Assembly: GCA_934254925.1 (NCBI GenBank)
Contig: CAKQMD010000005.1
Coordinates: 1-64,000 of the forward strand
DNA from: an uncultured Alphaproteobacteria bacterium
Lineage (GTDB): Bacteria > Pseudomonadota > Alphaproteobacteria > RF32 > CAG-239
Reading direction: 5' to 3'
Length of the DNA stretch: 64,000 nt
The notes under the pieces are model-generated. The model saw only the letters and a list, made by a program, of their open reading frames with translations, did not search any database and was not told the origin of the DNA. Shown here one piece after another: positions 27,894-36,986 of the stretch (the first letter of the stretch is position 1; the number at the start of each line of letters is the position of its first letter). A program made the position numbers and the translations under genes.

Positions 27894-29394
27894 ATGGTTA
27901 ATCAGTTTCAGCATGGTTTTGTTGGCTTCCTGCAGCAGCGTCGGGCCTGATTATGAGCGTCCGCAGTTCTATTCGGCGCCGGAGATCAAAAAGTCTTTGG
28001 ACCTCAAGCCCGAACAGGCCCGCCCAATTGCCAAAGATTGGTATAAAAGCTTTAACGATCCGGTGCTCAACCGTTTGATCGCCGAGGCCGGAGCCGATAA
28101 TCCCAATGTCAAGGCGACGATTCACAAGTTGCGTCAGGCGCGGCAGAACCTCAAAATCAATGCCGTCAATAATTTGCCCAAACTCAGCGCGGACGGAAGC
28201 TACCATTATATGAAAGACAACCAGAGCTACGGCATGGCTCTGTCGACGGATTATTATCAGGCGGGGTTGGACGCTTCTTGGGAAATTGATATCTGGGGCG
28301 GCGGCCGTCGGCTGACGGAACAGACTTTGGCCTTGTATCAGGGAGCGGCGTCGGCGTTGGATAACGTCCGTTTAAGTCTGACTGCCGAAGTTGCCAATAA
28401 TTACATAGCGCTTCGCGTTGCCGACGAACAGCTGCGCATAGCCAAAAGAAACTTGAAGATCCAAGAAAACATTTATGATCTGGTCAAGCAAAAATATGAC
28501 GTCGGTTTGGCTGACGATATCAGCCTTAACCAGGCGCGTTATATTGTTGAAACGACGCGCGAAACCATTCCTCAGTTGGAATATCAAATTGAGGCGTACC
28601 GTAATTCTCTGGCCATTTTGAGCGGTAAACTGCCCGGACAGCTGGAGGAAATGCTGCAGATAAAGGAAAACAATCTGGTGCGCCGCCGCTTCAACTATGA
28701 TCTGGCCAAGCTTTATCAGTTGCCGGCAGATGTCTTGCGGGATCGTCCCGATGTGCAGATTTCCGAACAAAACCTGATTGCCAAAAACGCCGCCGTCGGC
28801 CAGGCCGTTGCCCAGATGCTGCCCAATGTCAGTCTGAGCGCTTTCTTCGGCTTCCAATCGCGAAATCTCGGCCGTTTGTTCAGCTCAGCGACGGATACCT
28901 ACAACTATTCGCCATCGTTGACTTTGCCGATTTTTCAATGGGGACAGTTGGTAAATAATGTAAAATTGCAAAAAGAAATCAAAAAGGAATATTTTTATCT
29001 TTATCAACAAAGTCTGCTAAATGCTGCCAACGAGGTGAAAAACGCCATGGTTTCGGTAGAAAAAGAATATCATAAAAACCAATCCTCCCGGGAAGCCGTT
29101 TTGTCTCAGCAGGAAGTCGCCTCCTTAACCTTAAGCAAATATAAGGAAGGGCTGATAGATTTTAACGACGTTCTGACCTCTCAGCAAAATCTTTTGGAGT
29201 CTCAAAATACTCTGATTGCCAGTAACGGCGCCATTTATCAAAACATCATCAGTTTTTACAAGTCTGTCGGCGGCGGTTATCGGACGCATTACGATTATAA
29301 AGCGCCTTGCTCGGGCTGCGAGGTTAATCGTCGCCAAAAGGAGGCGGCGCAAAAATCGGATACCGTCGCGGCTGTTCATAATGATGCAGATTGA
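27880..29394 (+). CDS. Outer-membrane efflux lipoprotein (NodT/OprM family)
   Basis: TolC-type outer-membrane channel of the RND system. Signal peptide with lipobox LASC (Cys18) makes it a lipoprotein. It has the family features VGPDYERP at the N-terminus, WKEIDIWGG-like segment ([17 protein letters not shown]), [20 protein letters not shown] and an internally repeated helical-barrel structure. Length 504 is slightly long, owing to a Cys-containing C-terminal tail ([12 protein letters not shown]). The last 71 bases overlap the convergent lipoprotein gene. Confidence 0.94.
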   Translation: MTKNKWLISFSMVLLASCSSVGPDYERPQFYSAPEIKKSLDLKPEQARPIAKDWYKSFNDPVLNRLIAEAGADNPNVKATIHKLRQARQNLKINAVNNLPKLSADGSYHYMKDNQSYGMALSTDYYQAGLDASWEIDIWGGGRRLTEQTLALYQGAASALDNVRLSLTAEVANNYIALRVADEQLRIAKRNLKIQENIYDLVKQKYDVGLADDISLNQARYIVETTRETIPQLEYQIEAYRNSLAILSGKLPGQLEEMLQIKENNLVRRRFNYDLAKLYQLPADVLRDRPDVQISEQNLIAKNAAVGQAVAQMLPNVSLSAFFGFQSRNLGRLFSSATDTYNYSPSLTLPIFQWGQLVNNVKLQKEIKKEYFYLYQQSLLNAANEVKNAMVSVEKEYHKNQSSREAVLSQQEVASLTLSKYKEGLIDFNDVLTSQQNLLESQNTLIASNGAIYQNIISFYKSVGGGYRTHYDYKAPCSGCEVNRRQKEAAQKSDTVAAVHNDAD

Positions 29395-29800
29395 TGTTGG
29401 TAATTTCGGGAATGTCATGCTCCCGATTCCAGTAGCCTTTGCTTTCCATGCATTTTCGATATTCGATGGGGTTAACGTCCTCGTCGTTTCGGCGGGAATT
29501 AACCATCAGGGGTTGAGCGCCGGGGTAAGGAACGTAAGATGCCCAAATTCCTTTGTCGGCATGCCAGTCGGCACGTGTATTGAGCTTAGTTTCTTCCGAA
29601 TAAAACCAGGTACGAAAATCCGGCCATAATTTGAATTCTTTGGCTTTGTTCAGACATTCTGTATGGTCCGTGGAAAACTTTTGCACGCCGGTATTGTCTC
29701 TTTCCCAGTGATAAACCACTTGACCGCTGCCTTTGTACAGATAAGTGCAGGACCCGAGGGCCAAAAGAAAAGCAAGCGGCAGAAAAGCTTTTTTGTTCAT
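29324..29800 (-). CDS. Lipoprotein of unknown function, 158 aa
   Basis: Type II signal peptide with lipobox LGSC (MNKKAFLPLAFLLALGSC). The mature part is polar with Cys-containing stretches (TECLNKAKEF, YRKCMESKGYW) of the kind found in small outer-membrane lipoproteins of alphaproteobacteria, and a Pro-rich end ([10 protein letters not shown]). It lies 11 bases after fzlA, probably in the same transcript. Its 3' end overlaps the efflux lipoprotein gene in convergent orientation, so the end of one or both genes is under dual coding constraint. Confidence 0.75.
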   Translation of the reverse strand: MNKKAFLPLAFLLALGSCTYLYKGSGQVVYHWERDNTGVQKFSTDHTECLNKAKEFKLWPDFRTWFYSEETKLNTRADWHADKGIWASYVPYPGAQPLMVNSRRNDEDVNPIEYRKCMESKGYWNREHDIPEITNINLHHYEQPRRYPIFAPPPFGDD

Positions 29801-29811
29801 TTTTTCAATCC

Positions 29812-30477
29812 TCAGAAATCCAAATTGGCATAGTTTTTCGACGGCAAAATTCCCTTAATGTTGTCTTTTAGGATATCTTTGAAACAGGGACGGGACTTCA
29901 CCTTGGAATACCACAATTTGGCATTTTTATAGCCATCCCAGGGAACGTCGCCGAGATAGTCGATAATTGAAAAATGCGCTGCTGCCGTAATGTCTGCCAG
30001 GGAAAAGTCCTCTCCCGCCAGATAATTGTTGCGCTCCGCCAGCCAGTCGGTGTATTCAAGATGAAAATTGAGGTTGTTCAGGCCGGCCTTCAACACGCGG
30101 GAATCCGGCGCGCCGCCTTTGGAAAAACGCTTGTGAATTTTTTCCGCGGCGATATGACGATACACTTCCCGATAAAATTTCTCGTCAAACCATTCGGTCA
30201 TCCGTCGCACCTCGGCGCGTTGCCGGGGATCGGTCCCCAGAAGGTTAACTTCGGGATTGACCTCTTCCAGATATTCGCTAATGGCGTAATTACCGGAGAT
30301 GACCCTGCCGTCGTTGATGAAAACCGGCAAATTCCCTCCCGGATTCAACTTAAAAAAGTCTTCGGAAAGGTTCCACGGCTCTTCTTCGCGTAAAACAAAC
30401 AGCATGCGTTTTTCGGTCATCATGATCCGAATTTTTCTGGCGGCCGGCTCGGCGGGGTGATGAATAAGCAAAACCAT
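29812..30477 (-). CDS. fzlA: FtsZ-binding GST-fold protein FzlA
   Basis: Glutathione-S-transferase fold, but the details match alphaproteobacterial FzlA. In Caulobacter this protein binds and curves FtsZ filaments and is needed for constriction. Visible features are LIHHPAEPAARKIRIMM, FKLNPGGNLPVFINDGRVI, the RAEVRRMTEWFDEKFYREV helix, FHLEYTDWLAERNNYLAG, IIDYLGDVPWDGY, KSRPCF and the conserved C-terminal tail ending YANLDF. The tail is the FtsZ-contact end in studied homologues. Symbol assigned from remembered family features. An ordinary GST is the alternative. Confidence 0.82.
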   Translation of the reverse strand: MVLLIHHPAEPAARKIRIMMTEKRMLFVLREEEPWNLSEDFFKLNPGGNLPVFINDGRVISGNYAISEYLEEVNPEVNLLGTDPRQRAEVRRMTEWFDEKFYREVYRHIAAEKIHKRFSKGGAPDSRVLKAGLNNLNFHLEYTDWLAERNNYLAGEDFSLADITAAAHFSIIDYLGDVPWDGYKNAKLWYSKVKSRPCFKDILKDNIKGILPSKNYANLDF

Positions 30478-30565
30478 CTGATCTTTTACCTGTAATCTGA
30501 ATCTCTCGTTATTTGAAATAAGTTTAACCTTTTGAATTTAAAGGTCAAGCGGCCAGGCTCATTTA

Positions 30566-31450
30566 TCATTGTTTTTTATCGGAAAGCTGGTTCTCCTCCA
30601 GAGCGTAGGCCGGCGGAACGATGCCCCGGCTTTCCTTCTCCGCTTGGACAACCAGGTCGATCAGCTTTTGCCGGATTTTTTTCTGATTTTCCGGATCTTC
30701 GCTGAAGCGCGTCAGGCGTTGTACCAAAAATTTGCGATAAGGCGAAATCTTGGAAACTCCGATAAATAACGGCATTTTCCAGACGACTTGCCGAGAAATG
30801 CCGATTTTGTCTCTCAGGCCGAGTTTCGATGCTTCAATCAGTCCGAAATACTGGCTGATCATGATATAGTCGATTTTGCCGGTAAACAGCTTCTCAAACA
30901 GTTCATAAGAGCTGTCGACGACTTCCAACTGATAAGCGGCCATTTGTTCACTGACGTAATCGCTGTAAAATTCCCGTCCGCTGCGGGCGCCTTTGAGCTT
31001 TTTCAGATCGTCGAGCGTTTTGACCTTTTCAATGTTTTGCGGCAACATGAAAATGGTAATCGGGTTGTCGATGATGGCGGGGTAAACATATTCCAAACCG
31101 CGATACAGTTGCGTTTCGTGATAAATTCCCAAAATCATGTCGATGTTACCGGAGCGCACTTTCCTTACCGCCTGCGGATAAGTTTCGTACCACATGACGT
31201 ATTTGAGCTTAAAATCGCCGGACTGCGCTGCAAAATCGCTGATAAACTGGTTGAAAACCCCGGTATAGTCGTAGCGCCCCTCGCTTTCCGGATCGGTCGT
31301 TTCTCCGAAAGGCGGATAGTTGTAAAACCCCGTTACCTTGATGTCCGTATATTTGGTAGGCACTTCGTTGTCGATGATTTTGATGGCCGCAGCCGGTTTT
31401 ATAACCAGGCTGGCCAAAAGAACAACGACTAAAGTCTGCAGTGTTTTCAT
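30566..31450 (-). CDS. Periplasmic solute-binding protein family 3
   Basis: Signal peptide (cut after KPAAA) and then a SBP_bac_3 fold of about 250 residues: VTGFYNYPPFGE, FISDFAAQ, YETYPQAVRKVRSGNIDMILGIY and the hinge/second-lobe segment LKKLKGARSGREFYSDYV. Family members bind amino acids or act as sensors. No ABC permease or ATPase is adjacent, so it is an orphan binding protein here. GGTAAAAG precedes the ATG. Divergent from flaF. Confidence 0.85.
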   Translation of the reverse strand: MKTLQTLVVVLLASLVIKPAAAIKIIDNEVPTKYTDIKVTGFYNYPPFGETTDPESEGRYDYTGVFNQFISDFAAQSGDFKLKYVMWYETYPQAVRKVRSGNIDMILGIYHETQLYRGLEYVYPAIIDNPITIFMLPQNIEKVKTLDDLKKLKGARSGREFYSDYVSEQMAAYQLEVVDSSYELFEKLFTGKIDYIMISQYFGLIEASKLGLRDKIGISRQVVWKMPLFIGVSKISPYRKFLVQRLTRFSEDPENQKKIRQKLIDLVVQAEKESRGIVPPAYALEENQLSDKKQ

Positions 31451-31575
31451 TATCTTTTACCTTTAAATTTTTCACTTTTCATAGTAATATAAATTTAAGT
31501 AAACACAAATTTAACACAATTATGTTAAAAAAACTTTTAGATGTCATAATCTTGTAAAAAATTAGGTGTTGAAAA

Positions 31576-31947
31576 ATGAATGTTTCTCAAAATTACAGTC
31601 AAAACGAAATCTCTTCCCTCGGGCAGAGCGAGCTGGAAAGCCGGGCTTTGATCCGGACGGCTTCGGCTCTGAACAACATTCGCGAAAACTGGGAACAGAA
31701 AAAAAGCGAACTGACCGAAGCCCTGGAAAAAAATCGCCGCCTGTGGACGATTATTGCTGCCGCAATGAACGAGGAAAATTGCCGCCAGCCCGCAGATGTA
31801 AGAAAAAACATCGTCAACTTGGCCATGTTCGTCTTTCAGCGGACGGTGGACATCATGCTCACGCCCAAGCCGGAAAGCCTGAGCGTCTTGATTAATATCA
31901 ATATGAATATTGCCAAAGGCCTCAACGGTTCCCCCGGCGGTAAATGA
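31576..31947 (+). CDS. flaF: Flagellar biosynthesis regulator FlaF
   Basis: A 123-residue helical cytoplasmic protein with the FlaF pattern: ESRALIRTASALNNI, ALEKNRRLWTIIAAAMNEEN, a central VRKNIVNLAMFVFQRTVDIM and C-terminal LININMNIAKGL. In Caulobacter and relatives FlaF promotes flagellin synthesis or secretion and is opposed by FlbT, which is not in this window. Followed by a terminator and then flgE. Confidence 0.87.
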   Translation: MNVSQNYSQNEISSLGQSELESRALIRTASALNNIRENWEQKKSELTEALEKNRRLWTIIAAAMNEENCRQPADVRKNIVNLAMFVFQRTVDIMLTPKPESLSVLININMNIAKGLNGSPGGK

Positions 31948-31973
31948 TGAAATGCGCGCAAGAATTGGTTGCG

Positions 31974-31997
31974 GCCGGAAGTATTCCGGCTTTTTTT
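31974..31997 (+). terminator. flaF terminator
   Basis: GCCGGAA and TTCCGGC form a perfect seven-base-pair stem with a GTA loop followed by seven T's. Confidence 0.9.
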
Positions 31998-32091
31998 ATG
32001 CCTTCTTAGCAAAATTTAAAACGGAAATGCTGAAAACGGCACACTATTTGCATGGTAAAATCTAAGATTAATCAGATAAAAGAGGTTGACA

Positions 32092-33303
32092 ATGGCGTTA
32101 AGCATTTTTACCCCTTCGGTTACCGGTATGGAAGCCCAGTCGCATGCCTTAGGAACGGTAGCGACCAATATTGCCAATATGCGCACGATCGGTTACAAGG
32201 CCAATCAGACGATGTTTTATACCCTTTTGGGGTCTCAGCCTGTCGTAAAAGGCAATAATGTTGAACTTTCTTCTTCTCGGGTCGATGTTGACGGCGTCGG
32301 CTATTATGACCGTACAAATATTGATGCCCAGGGAACGGTGACAGCGTCTTCGGGGAATTATGACGTTGCTTTAAACGGCACCGGTAACGCCTTTTTTATG
32401 TTGCGCGATTCCTCCAACAAAATTTATTATACCCGCGCCGGAGACTTTGGCACAAGAACTGAAGACGGCACCACTTATTTGGTTTCTTCCGGCGGCTTGA
32501 AAGTGCAAGGATTCCCGGCTCTGGAAGGCGGAGGTTTCGGCGCTTCTCCGGATGACATTGTCATCAAATATCCTGAAAAGAGCCCCTCTGTTCCGACGTC
32601 GAAAGTCGAAGTGACGGCAAATGTTCCGGCAACCGGCGTCGATACGTCAAGCTACAGCATTACCGTCTATGGTCCCAACAACGACGGCCGTACCATGAAT
32701 ATGTTGTTTTCCAAGGTTGAAGGAAAAGTCAATACCTGGAAACTGAGCTTTAACATTGACGGAGGTACGGTAACCTCACCGGATATTGAGGCGGTTTTTG
32801 ATTCTTCCGGTCAATTGTTGTCGCCCAAAACTTTTGATCTGACGGTTAATTGGGATGACGGTTCTTCCAATCAGGTGGCCATGGACATTTCGCATATGAC
32901 GCAGTATGACGGTTCTTCGGGAATTACGCATGTGTCTCAGGACGGCAAACAGAGCGGAAATTTCGTAAGAAGCTATATCGGCGACGACGGTATCGTCAAA
33001 GCCACTTATGATAACGGTGTTACCATAAACATGGCCAAACTGGCGGTTGTCGGGTTTGAAGCACCAAACAATTTGTCCCCCTTTGAAGGAACGTTGTTCG
33101 AAGCGACACCCGAGGCCGGAGACAGCCGCTACATGACCGATACCAAAAATTTGATCGTGCCGCAGGCGTTGGAACAGTCAACCGTTAACGCTGAGATTGA
33201 GTTTTCCAACATGATCCAGGTTCAGCGCGCCTATTCGCTGAATACAACCTCTTTCACCACAGCCAATGAAATGTTGGAACTGCTGGTCAATCTAAAAACT
33301 TAA
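32092..33303 (+). CDS. flgE: Flagellar hook protein FlgE
   Basis: Hook subunit, secreted and polymerised outside the cell. The ATG at 32092 has GAGG upstream; the in-frame TTG six bases earlier is less likely. N-terminal D0 (MEAQSHALGTVATNIAN, TIGYKANQTMFYTLLGS), the ALNGTGNAFFMLRDSS segment and the C-terminal D0 (LEQSTVNAEIEFSNMIQVQR, AYSLNTTSFTTANEMLELLV) are all characteristic. Length 403 is in the hook range. No other hook/basal-body genes adjoin. Confidence 0.95.
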   Translation: MALSIFTPSVTGMEAQSHALGTVATNIANMRTIGYKANQTMFYTLLGSQPVVKGNNVELSSSRVDVDGVGYYDRTNIDAQGTVTASSGNYDVALNGTGNAFFMLRDSSNKIYYTRAGDFGTRTEDGTTYLVSSGGLKVQGFPALEGGGFGASPDDIVIKYPEKSPSVPTSKVEVTANVPATGVDTSSYSITVYGPNNDGRTMNMLFSKVEGKVNTWKLSFNIDGGTVTSPDIEAVFDSSGQLLSPKTFDLTVNWDDGSSNQVAMDISHMTQYDGSSGITHVSQDGKQSGNFVRSYIGDDGIVKATYDNGVTINMAKLAVVGFEAPNNLSPFEGTLFEATPEAGDSRYMTDTKNLIVPQALEQSTVNAEIEFSNMIQVQRAYSLNTTSFTTANEMLELLVNLKT

Positions 33304-33351
33304 CGACAAAAAGGTCCTCTCCTGCGGCAACCGAATTTGCAGCATATGAGG

Positions 33352-33846
33352 TTACGGACGCTTCAAGAGGCCCAGCGGGTAGAAAGGAGGATTGTCGTCA
33401 AAGCAAAGGTTTGTGGAAAGCGGGCACCCCATAAGATGCAAGGTATCGCCCTTTTTCTCAAATTTGACCAGGAAAGGCGGTATGTCGGGTATCTCGTTGC
33501 TAACCAAGTCAGAGCGATCATCCTCAGTGATGTCTTGTTTATTAACGGTAGAAGGGCCGCACATATATTTTCCTTCATATGGAGACAGCGAACAAAGCAA
33601 AGAATCGTCTTTTTCGTCATAAATCAGTAAGATACGGCTGGAAGGAGATCCCGGACGAGTTTTGACCAGCTGAAACTTGACGGTTCCTCTGAATAGGCCG
33701 TTTTCATCGGAAAAATCGACATTTTCCAAACCCGCAGCCTGCCAAGTTCCCAAAAAATCAAGAACTTGGTTTTTCTCTTCTCCTTTTACCGGAAAGGTGG
33801 TCAGTAAAAACAAACATAGGCTTAAAATAAATTTATGTTTCATCAT
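33352..33846 (-). CDS. Exported hypothetical protein, 164 aa
   Basis: Signal peptide MMKHKFILSLCLFLLTTFPVKG, then a mature domain with WQAAGLENVDFSDENG, a beta-rich core (ILLIYDEKDDSLLCSLSPYE) and four cysteines that may form disulfides. GGGAG lies at a normal distance before the first ATG. Family not recognised. Convergent with flgE. Confidence 0.7.
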   Translation of the reverse strand: MMKHKFILSLCLFLLTTFPVKGEEKNQVLDFLGTWQAAGLENVDFSDENGLFRGTVKFQLVKTRPGSPSSRILLIYDEKDDSLLCSLSPYEGKYMCGPSTVNKQDITEDDRSDLVSNEIPDIPPFLVKFEKKGDTLHLMGCPLSTNLCFDDNPPFYPLGLLKRP

Positions 33847-33917
33847 GATGTTTCTCCCTTTGGGGCTTTTATTGATCAGATCTCAAATAAGATTTGCGTT
33901 TAATAAGATAAAAGTTG

Positions 33918-33947
33918 GAAAAAAAGCCGCTGATTGGCAGCGGCTTT
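33918..33947 (-). terminator. Terminator of the DUF2934 gene
   Basis: On the minus strand AAAGCCGCTG and CAGCGGCTTT form a perfect stem with a CCAAT loop, followed by a T run, 19 bases after the stop at 33966. Confidence 0.9.
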
Positions 33948-33965
33948 AATGAACTTAAACCTAAC

Positions 33966-34247
33966 TTATTTGCTCTTTTTAGAAGTGGTTTTGGTCAGCT
34001 TTTTGCTCAAAGAAGCGGCAGAACTCTTCAAAGCTGCGGCAGCGGATTTTACCGAAGTTTTTTTGCTGGAAGAAAGGCTTTTCAAAGAAGTGGATTTTTT
34101 GCTGCCGTTGGAAAGGGAAGCCATGGCGTTCAACTGGGCAATGGCGGCGTTCCAGTCGTTCAGGCTGGTGTTGGCTTGGCAGCCGTTGTTTTTCCAAATG
34201 TAGTAAGCAGCTTCGCGGATTGCGTTTTCGTTGAGTAAGTTTTTCAT
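33966..34247 (-). CDS. DUF2934-like protein with Lys/Ser-rich tail
   Basis: Start at 34247 (GGGAA upstream), 93 residues. Residues 5-40 (ENAIREAAYYIWKNNGC, LNDWNAAIAQLNAMAS) fit DUF2934, a short helical domain with the pattern 'I...AY.lW...G.....d.W..Ae'. The second half is almost only Lys, Ser, Thr, Ala and Leu (for example KKSTSLKSLSSSKKTSVKS) and resembles the tails of histone-H1-like nucleoid proteins. DNA or polyanion binding is plausible but inferred. It has its own terminator and a long AT-rich upstream region, so it is probably monocistronic and well expressed. Confidence 0.75.
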   Translation of the reverse strand: MKNLLNENAIREAAYYIWKNNGCQANTSLNDWNAAIAQLNAMASLSNGSKKSTSLKSLSSSKKTSVKSAAAALKSSAASLSKKLTKTTSKKSK

Positions 34248-34447
34248 TTTAGATTCCCTTTTGAATTTTAAGTTTAACAATTCGCTATACAACATATAAT
34301 CAATAGGTTAATAAAACATTTAAACCTAAAATATTTTTAAGCTTTTTATTTGCCACTGTTTTTGCATATTTCATAAGCTAAACTTTAACGAATAGAAAAT
34401 CCAAATGGCACGAACTCTAAAAACAATCGCCAAACCTTTAAAAAATT

Positions 34448-34483
34448 AAAACCCCTCGAAAACCTGATGTTTCTAAGGGGTTT
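34448..34483 (-). terminator. Terminator downstream of tRNA-Phe
   Basis: On the minus strand AAACCCCTTAGAAA and the later GAGGGGTTTT pair as AAACCCCT/AGGGGTTT around a loop with further weak pairing. It ends in T's and begins five bases past the tRNA CCA. Confidence 0.8.
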
Positions 34484-34487
34484 GAAA

Positions 34488-34563
<76 letters not shown>

Positions 34564-34706
34564 ATTGGTTAACGGAAAGGTTTATAAAGCATATTTTTCC
34601 GCTTGTCCAGCTAAAAAAACGCATTATTGCAATTTTTTTTGCGAAGTTTTGTTTTTGCAGCAAAAACATTAGGCTTTTTTAAGCAAAATGTTTTGTTTTA
34701 AAAATT

Positions 34707-34774
34707 AAAGATCCCCGCTTTCAGAGCTACAGCCCAAACTTGGAACTACACCCCCTTAAACGAGGATCTTTTTT
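34707..34774. terminator. Long-looped inverted repeat, terminator of aminotransferase gene or small RNA
   Basis: AAAGATCC-CCG at the left pairs with CG-A-GGATCTTT at the right across a loop of about 43 bases. T-runs lie outside both ends. It begins 16 bases past the aminotransferase stop. On the minus strand the loop holds two similar phrases (TGTAGTTCC and TGTAGCTCTG). It may simply be a terminator, but the size and internal repeats also allow a small structured RNA. Confidence 0.6.
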
Positions 34775-34789
34775 ATGCTTGACTAGGAC

Positions 34790-35950
34790 TTAAGCGGCTT
34801 TAGAGTTTTTTTTAGCGGCAAAGTCGTTCATCGTTTTAATGATGTAATCCATGTCCTCTTTATCCAGATAAGGTGTCATCGGGATGGACAAGGCGGTTTT
34901 TGAAAGTTTTTCGCAAACCGGCACATGACGGGTATTCCACTTGGCATAAGCCGTCTGGGTGTTGACCGGACGCGGATAATAGGCGCCGCAGGGGATACCG
35001 TTTTCTTTCAGATAAGCCATCAACTCGTCTCTGTCTTCACAGGTAATGGTATACAGGGCATAAGCCGAATGGCAGTTGTCCAGAATCTTCTGTTTGCCGA
35101 AATAGCTGTCCAGTTCATTGTCATAGCGGCTTGCTACTTTGAAGCGGTCTTTAAGCTCCTGATCAAAAACTTTCAGCTTTTGCAAAAGAACGGCGGCTTG
35201 GAAAGTGTTCATGCGACCGGTCATGCCGAGACGAACGTTGTCGTAATGGTCTTCCGGGCTCATGCCGTGAACGCGGCAGGACTTGACCAGGTCGTTTTCA
35301 GCGTCATTGTTGGTGAAAACCGCACCGCCATCGCCGTAACCGCCCAGGGGTTTGGTCGGATAGAAGGAAGTAGCGGTCATGTCGGCGATGCTGCCGGCTC
35401 TTTTGCCGTGATAAACGGAACCGAAGGCTTGGCAAGAATCGGCTAAAACGCGCATACCGTTGGCGTGGGCAATTTTGATGATCTCGTCGTAATCGCAGGG
35501 AGAGCCGAAAATGTCAACCGGAATAACGACTTTGGGGGTCAGTTTGCCTTCTTTTTTGACTTCGTCAATGGCACGTTGCAGGTCTTTGGGATCCATATTA
35601 TAGGTATCGGGGTCTGAGTCGACGAAAATCGGGGTCGCGCCAAGCAAAACAGGAGCCTCTGCCGAAGCGACAAACGTGAAAGAAGAAACAAAGACGGCAT
35701 CGCCTTGTTTAACGTCCCAGGCCATCAGGGCCAGAGTCAGCGCATCCGTTCCCGAACCGCAGGTCGCACAGTGTTTGACGCCGGCATAATTTGCCAGTTT
35801 TTCGTCCAGTTCGCGGGTTTCCGGTCCTTGGCAATAAGCGCCGTGATTCAAAATCGTCTTAAAGGCTTCCAAGAAGTTTTCTTGGCCGATGACTTTTTGC
35901 GAAGTTGCACAATCAAACAGGTTAATGGGTTTTGCAGGTTTGTTTGTCAT
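34790..35950 (-). CDS. DegT/DnrJ/EryC1/StrS-family sugar aminotransferase
   Basis: PLP-dependent enzyme that aminates a nucleotide keto-sugar for LPS or capsule synthesis. Family motifs: HGAYCQGPETRELDEKLA, CGSGTDALTLALMAW, FVSSFTFVASAEAPVLLGA, a PLP-contact region VLADSCQAFGS and the Schiff-base lysine Lys200 in SFYPTKPLGGYGDGG. It resembles the WbpE/WlbC subgroup (amination of UDP-3-keto-GlcNAc-uronate-type sugars), but the substrate cannot be fixed from sequence alone. No partner dehydrogenase or acetyltransferase is adjacent. Confidence 0.9.
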   Translation of the reverse strand: MTNKPAKPINLFDCATSQKVIGQENFLEAFKTILNHGAYCQGPETRELDEKLANYAGVKHCATCGSGTDALTLALMAWDVKQGDAVFVSSFTFVASAEAPVLLGATPIFVDSDPDTYNMDPKDLQRAIDEVKKEGKLTPKVVIPVDIFGSPCDYDEIIKIAHANGMRVLADSCQAFGSVYHGKRAGSIADMTATSFYPTKPLGGYGDGGAVFTNNDAENDLVKSCRVHGMSPEDHYDNVRLGMTGRMNTFQAAVLLQKLKVFDQELKDRFKVASRYDNELDSYFGKQKILDNCHSAYALYTITCEDRDELMAYLKENGIPCGAYYPRPVNTQTAYAKWNTRHVPVCEKLSKTALSIPMTPYLDKEDMDYIIKTMNDFAAKKNSKAA

Positions 35951-36149
35951 TGATTAAGATCCTTATAAAGTTTCAACTCGACTGAGATGATAGGAGAAAT
36001 TTTCCAGCTTGGCAAAACACAAAAGATTTCCGGCTTGTAACATAGCCTATACATACCGAAATATTAAAAGATGCAGCATAAATTTATTGATTTCATAAAT
36101 ATTAATGCTATATTACAAATAATTTTTGAACTAACGAAAGGTTTGGGTC

Positions 36150-36959
36150 GTGAATAAAAAAATCTTCTCTCTCATCTTTATAGCTGTTTTGGGAACCTGC
36201 TTGATTTCTGGAGTGTCAGCCGTCCGGGCCGATGCAGACATTCATGATCAACCGGATCAGTTTGAATCTTTCAACCGCGCCATGTTCAAATTCAACTATC
36301 AGGTTGACCGCTTCGTCCTCAAACCCCTGGCCAAGGGCTATCGTGCCATTACCAACGAAACCATCCGCGAACGGGTGCGTTCGGTAATATCAAATTTACG
36401 TGAGCCGATTTCCTTCGGCAACCAGATTTTGCAAGGGGAGTTTAAGCAGGCGGGCGTCACCTTGGGACGTTTTGCCGTTAACTCGACTTTGGGTTTGGCC
36501 GGCATGTTTGATGTTGCCGGAGGTTGGGGATGGCAACGCAAAAAAGACGGTTTTGACGCCACTTTGGCCAAATGGTGCGTTAAAGACGGTCCTTTCATCG
36601 TTCTGCCTTTCCTCGGACCGTCCACCCCGCGGGCCTTTACCGGTATGGTCGGAGACTTCTTTATGGATCCCGTTAACTGGATAACCTATGAATCTGACGA
36701 CGATACGGTTAAATATGCAGTGGGTTATGGTTATTATGCTTTGGGAATTGTTGCCCTGCGTGAATCCAGTCTTGAACTGACGGACGAGTTGGAAAAAGGC
36801 TCAGTTGACTACTATGCCACCATGCGTTCGGCCTATCTGCAAAACCGCAACAAAAATTCCTGCTATGGGGATTCGGAAAACAACGCCACTTCTTATGACT
36901 TCGACTTTGGTGAGGATGAGGAAGATCAGACCTACCAGGAGATGGAAGAAGCGCAGTAA
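36150..36959 (+). CDS. mlaA: MlaA-family outer-membrane lipid asymmetry protein
   Basis: Removes mislocalised phospholipid from the outer leaflet of the outer membrane and passes it to MlaC. It starts with GTG (GAAAGG upstream). The family core is clear: FESFNRAMFKFNYQVDRFVLKPLAKGY, RVRSVISNLREPISFGNQIL, FAVNSTLGLAGMFDVA and YFVLPFLGPST-like FIVLPFLGPSTPRAFTG. Unlike E. coli MlaA the signal peptide lacks a good lipobox (GTC with Thr at -1), so signal peptidase I cleavage is possible. The acidic tail (EDEEDQTYQEMEE) is extra. It forms a two-gene unit with mlaC. Confidence 0.92.
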   Translation: MNKKIFSLIFIAVLGTCLISGVSAVRADADIHDQPDQFESFNRAMFKFNYQVDRFVLKPLAKGYRAITNETIRERVRSVISNLREPISFGNQILQGEFKQAGVTLGRFAVNSTLGLAGMFDVAGGWGWQRKKDGFDATLAKWCVKDGPFIVLPFLGPSTPRAFTGMVGDFFMDPVNWITYESDDDTVKYAVGYGYYALGIVALRESSLELTDELEKGSVDYYATMRSAYLQNRNKNSCYGDSENNATSYDFDFGEDEEDQTYQEMEEAQ

Positions 36960-36986
36960 GATAATCATTGCCAACGGAGAATTATA

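Noticed and set aside
30566..31450. ABC amino-acid importer operon around the binding protein
   Set aside because: No permease or ATPase gene adjoins; only the binding protein is present.
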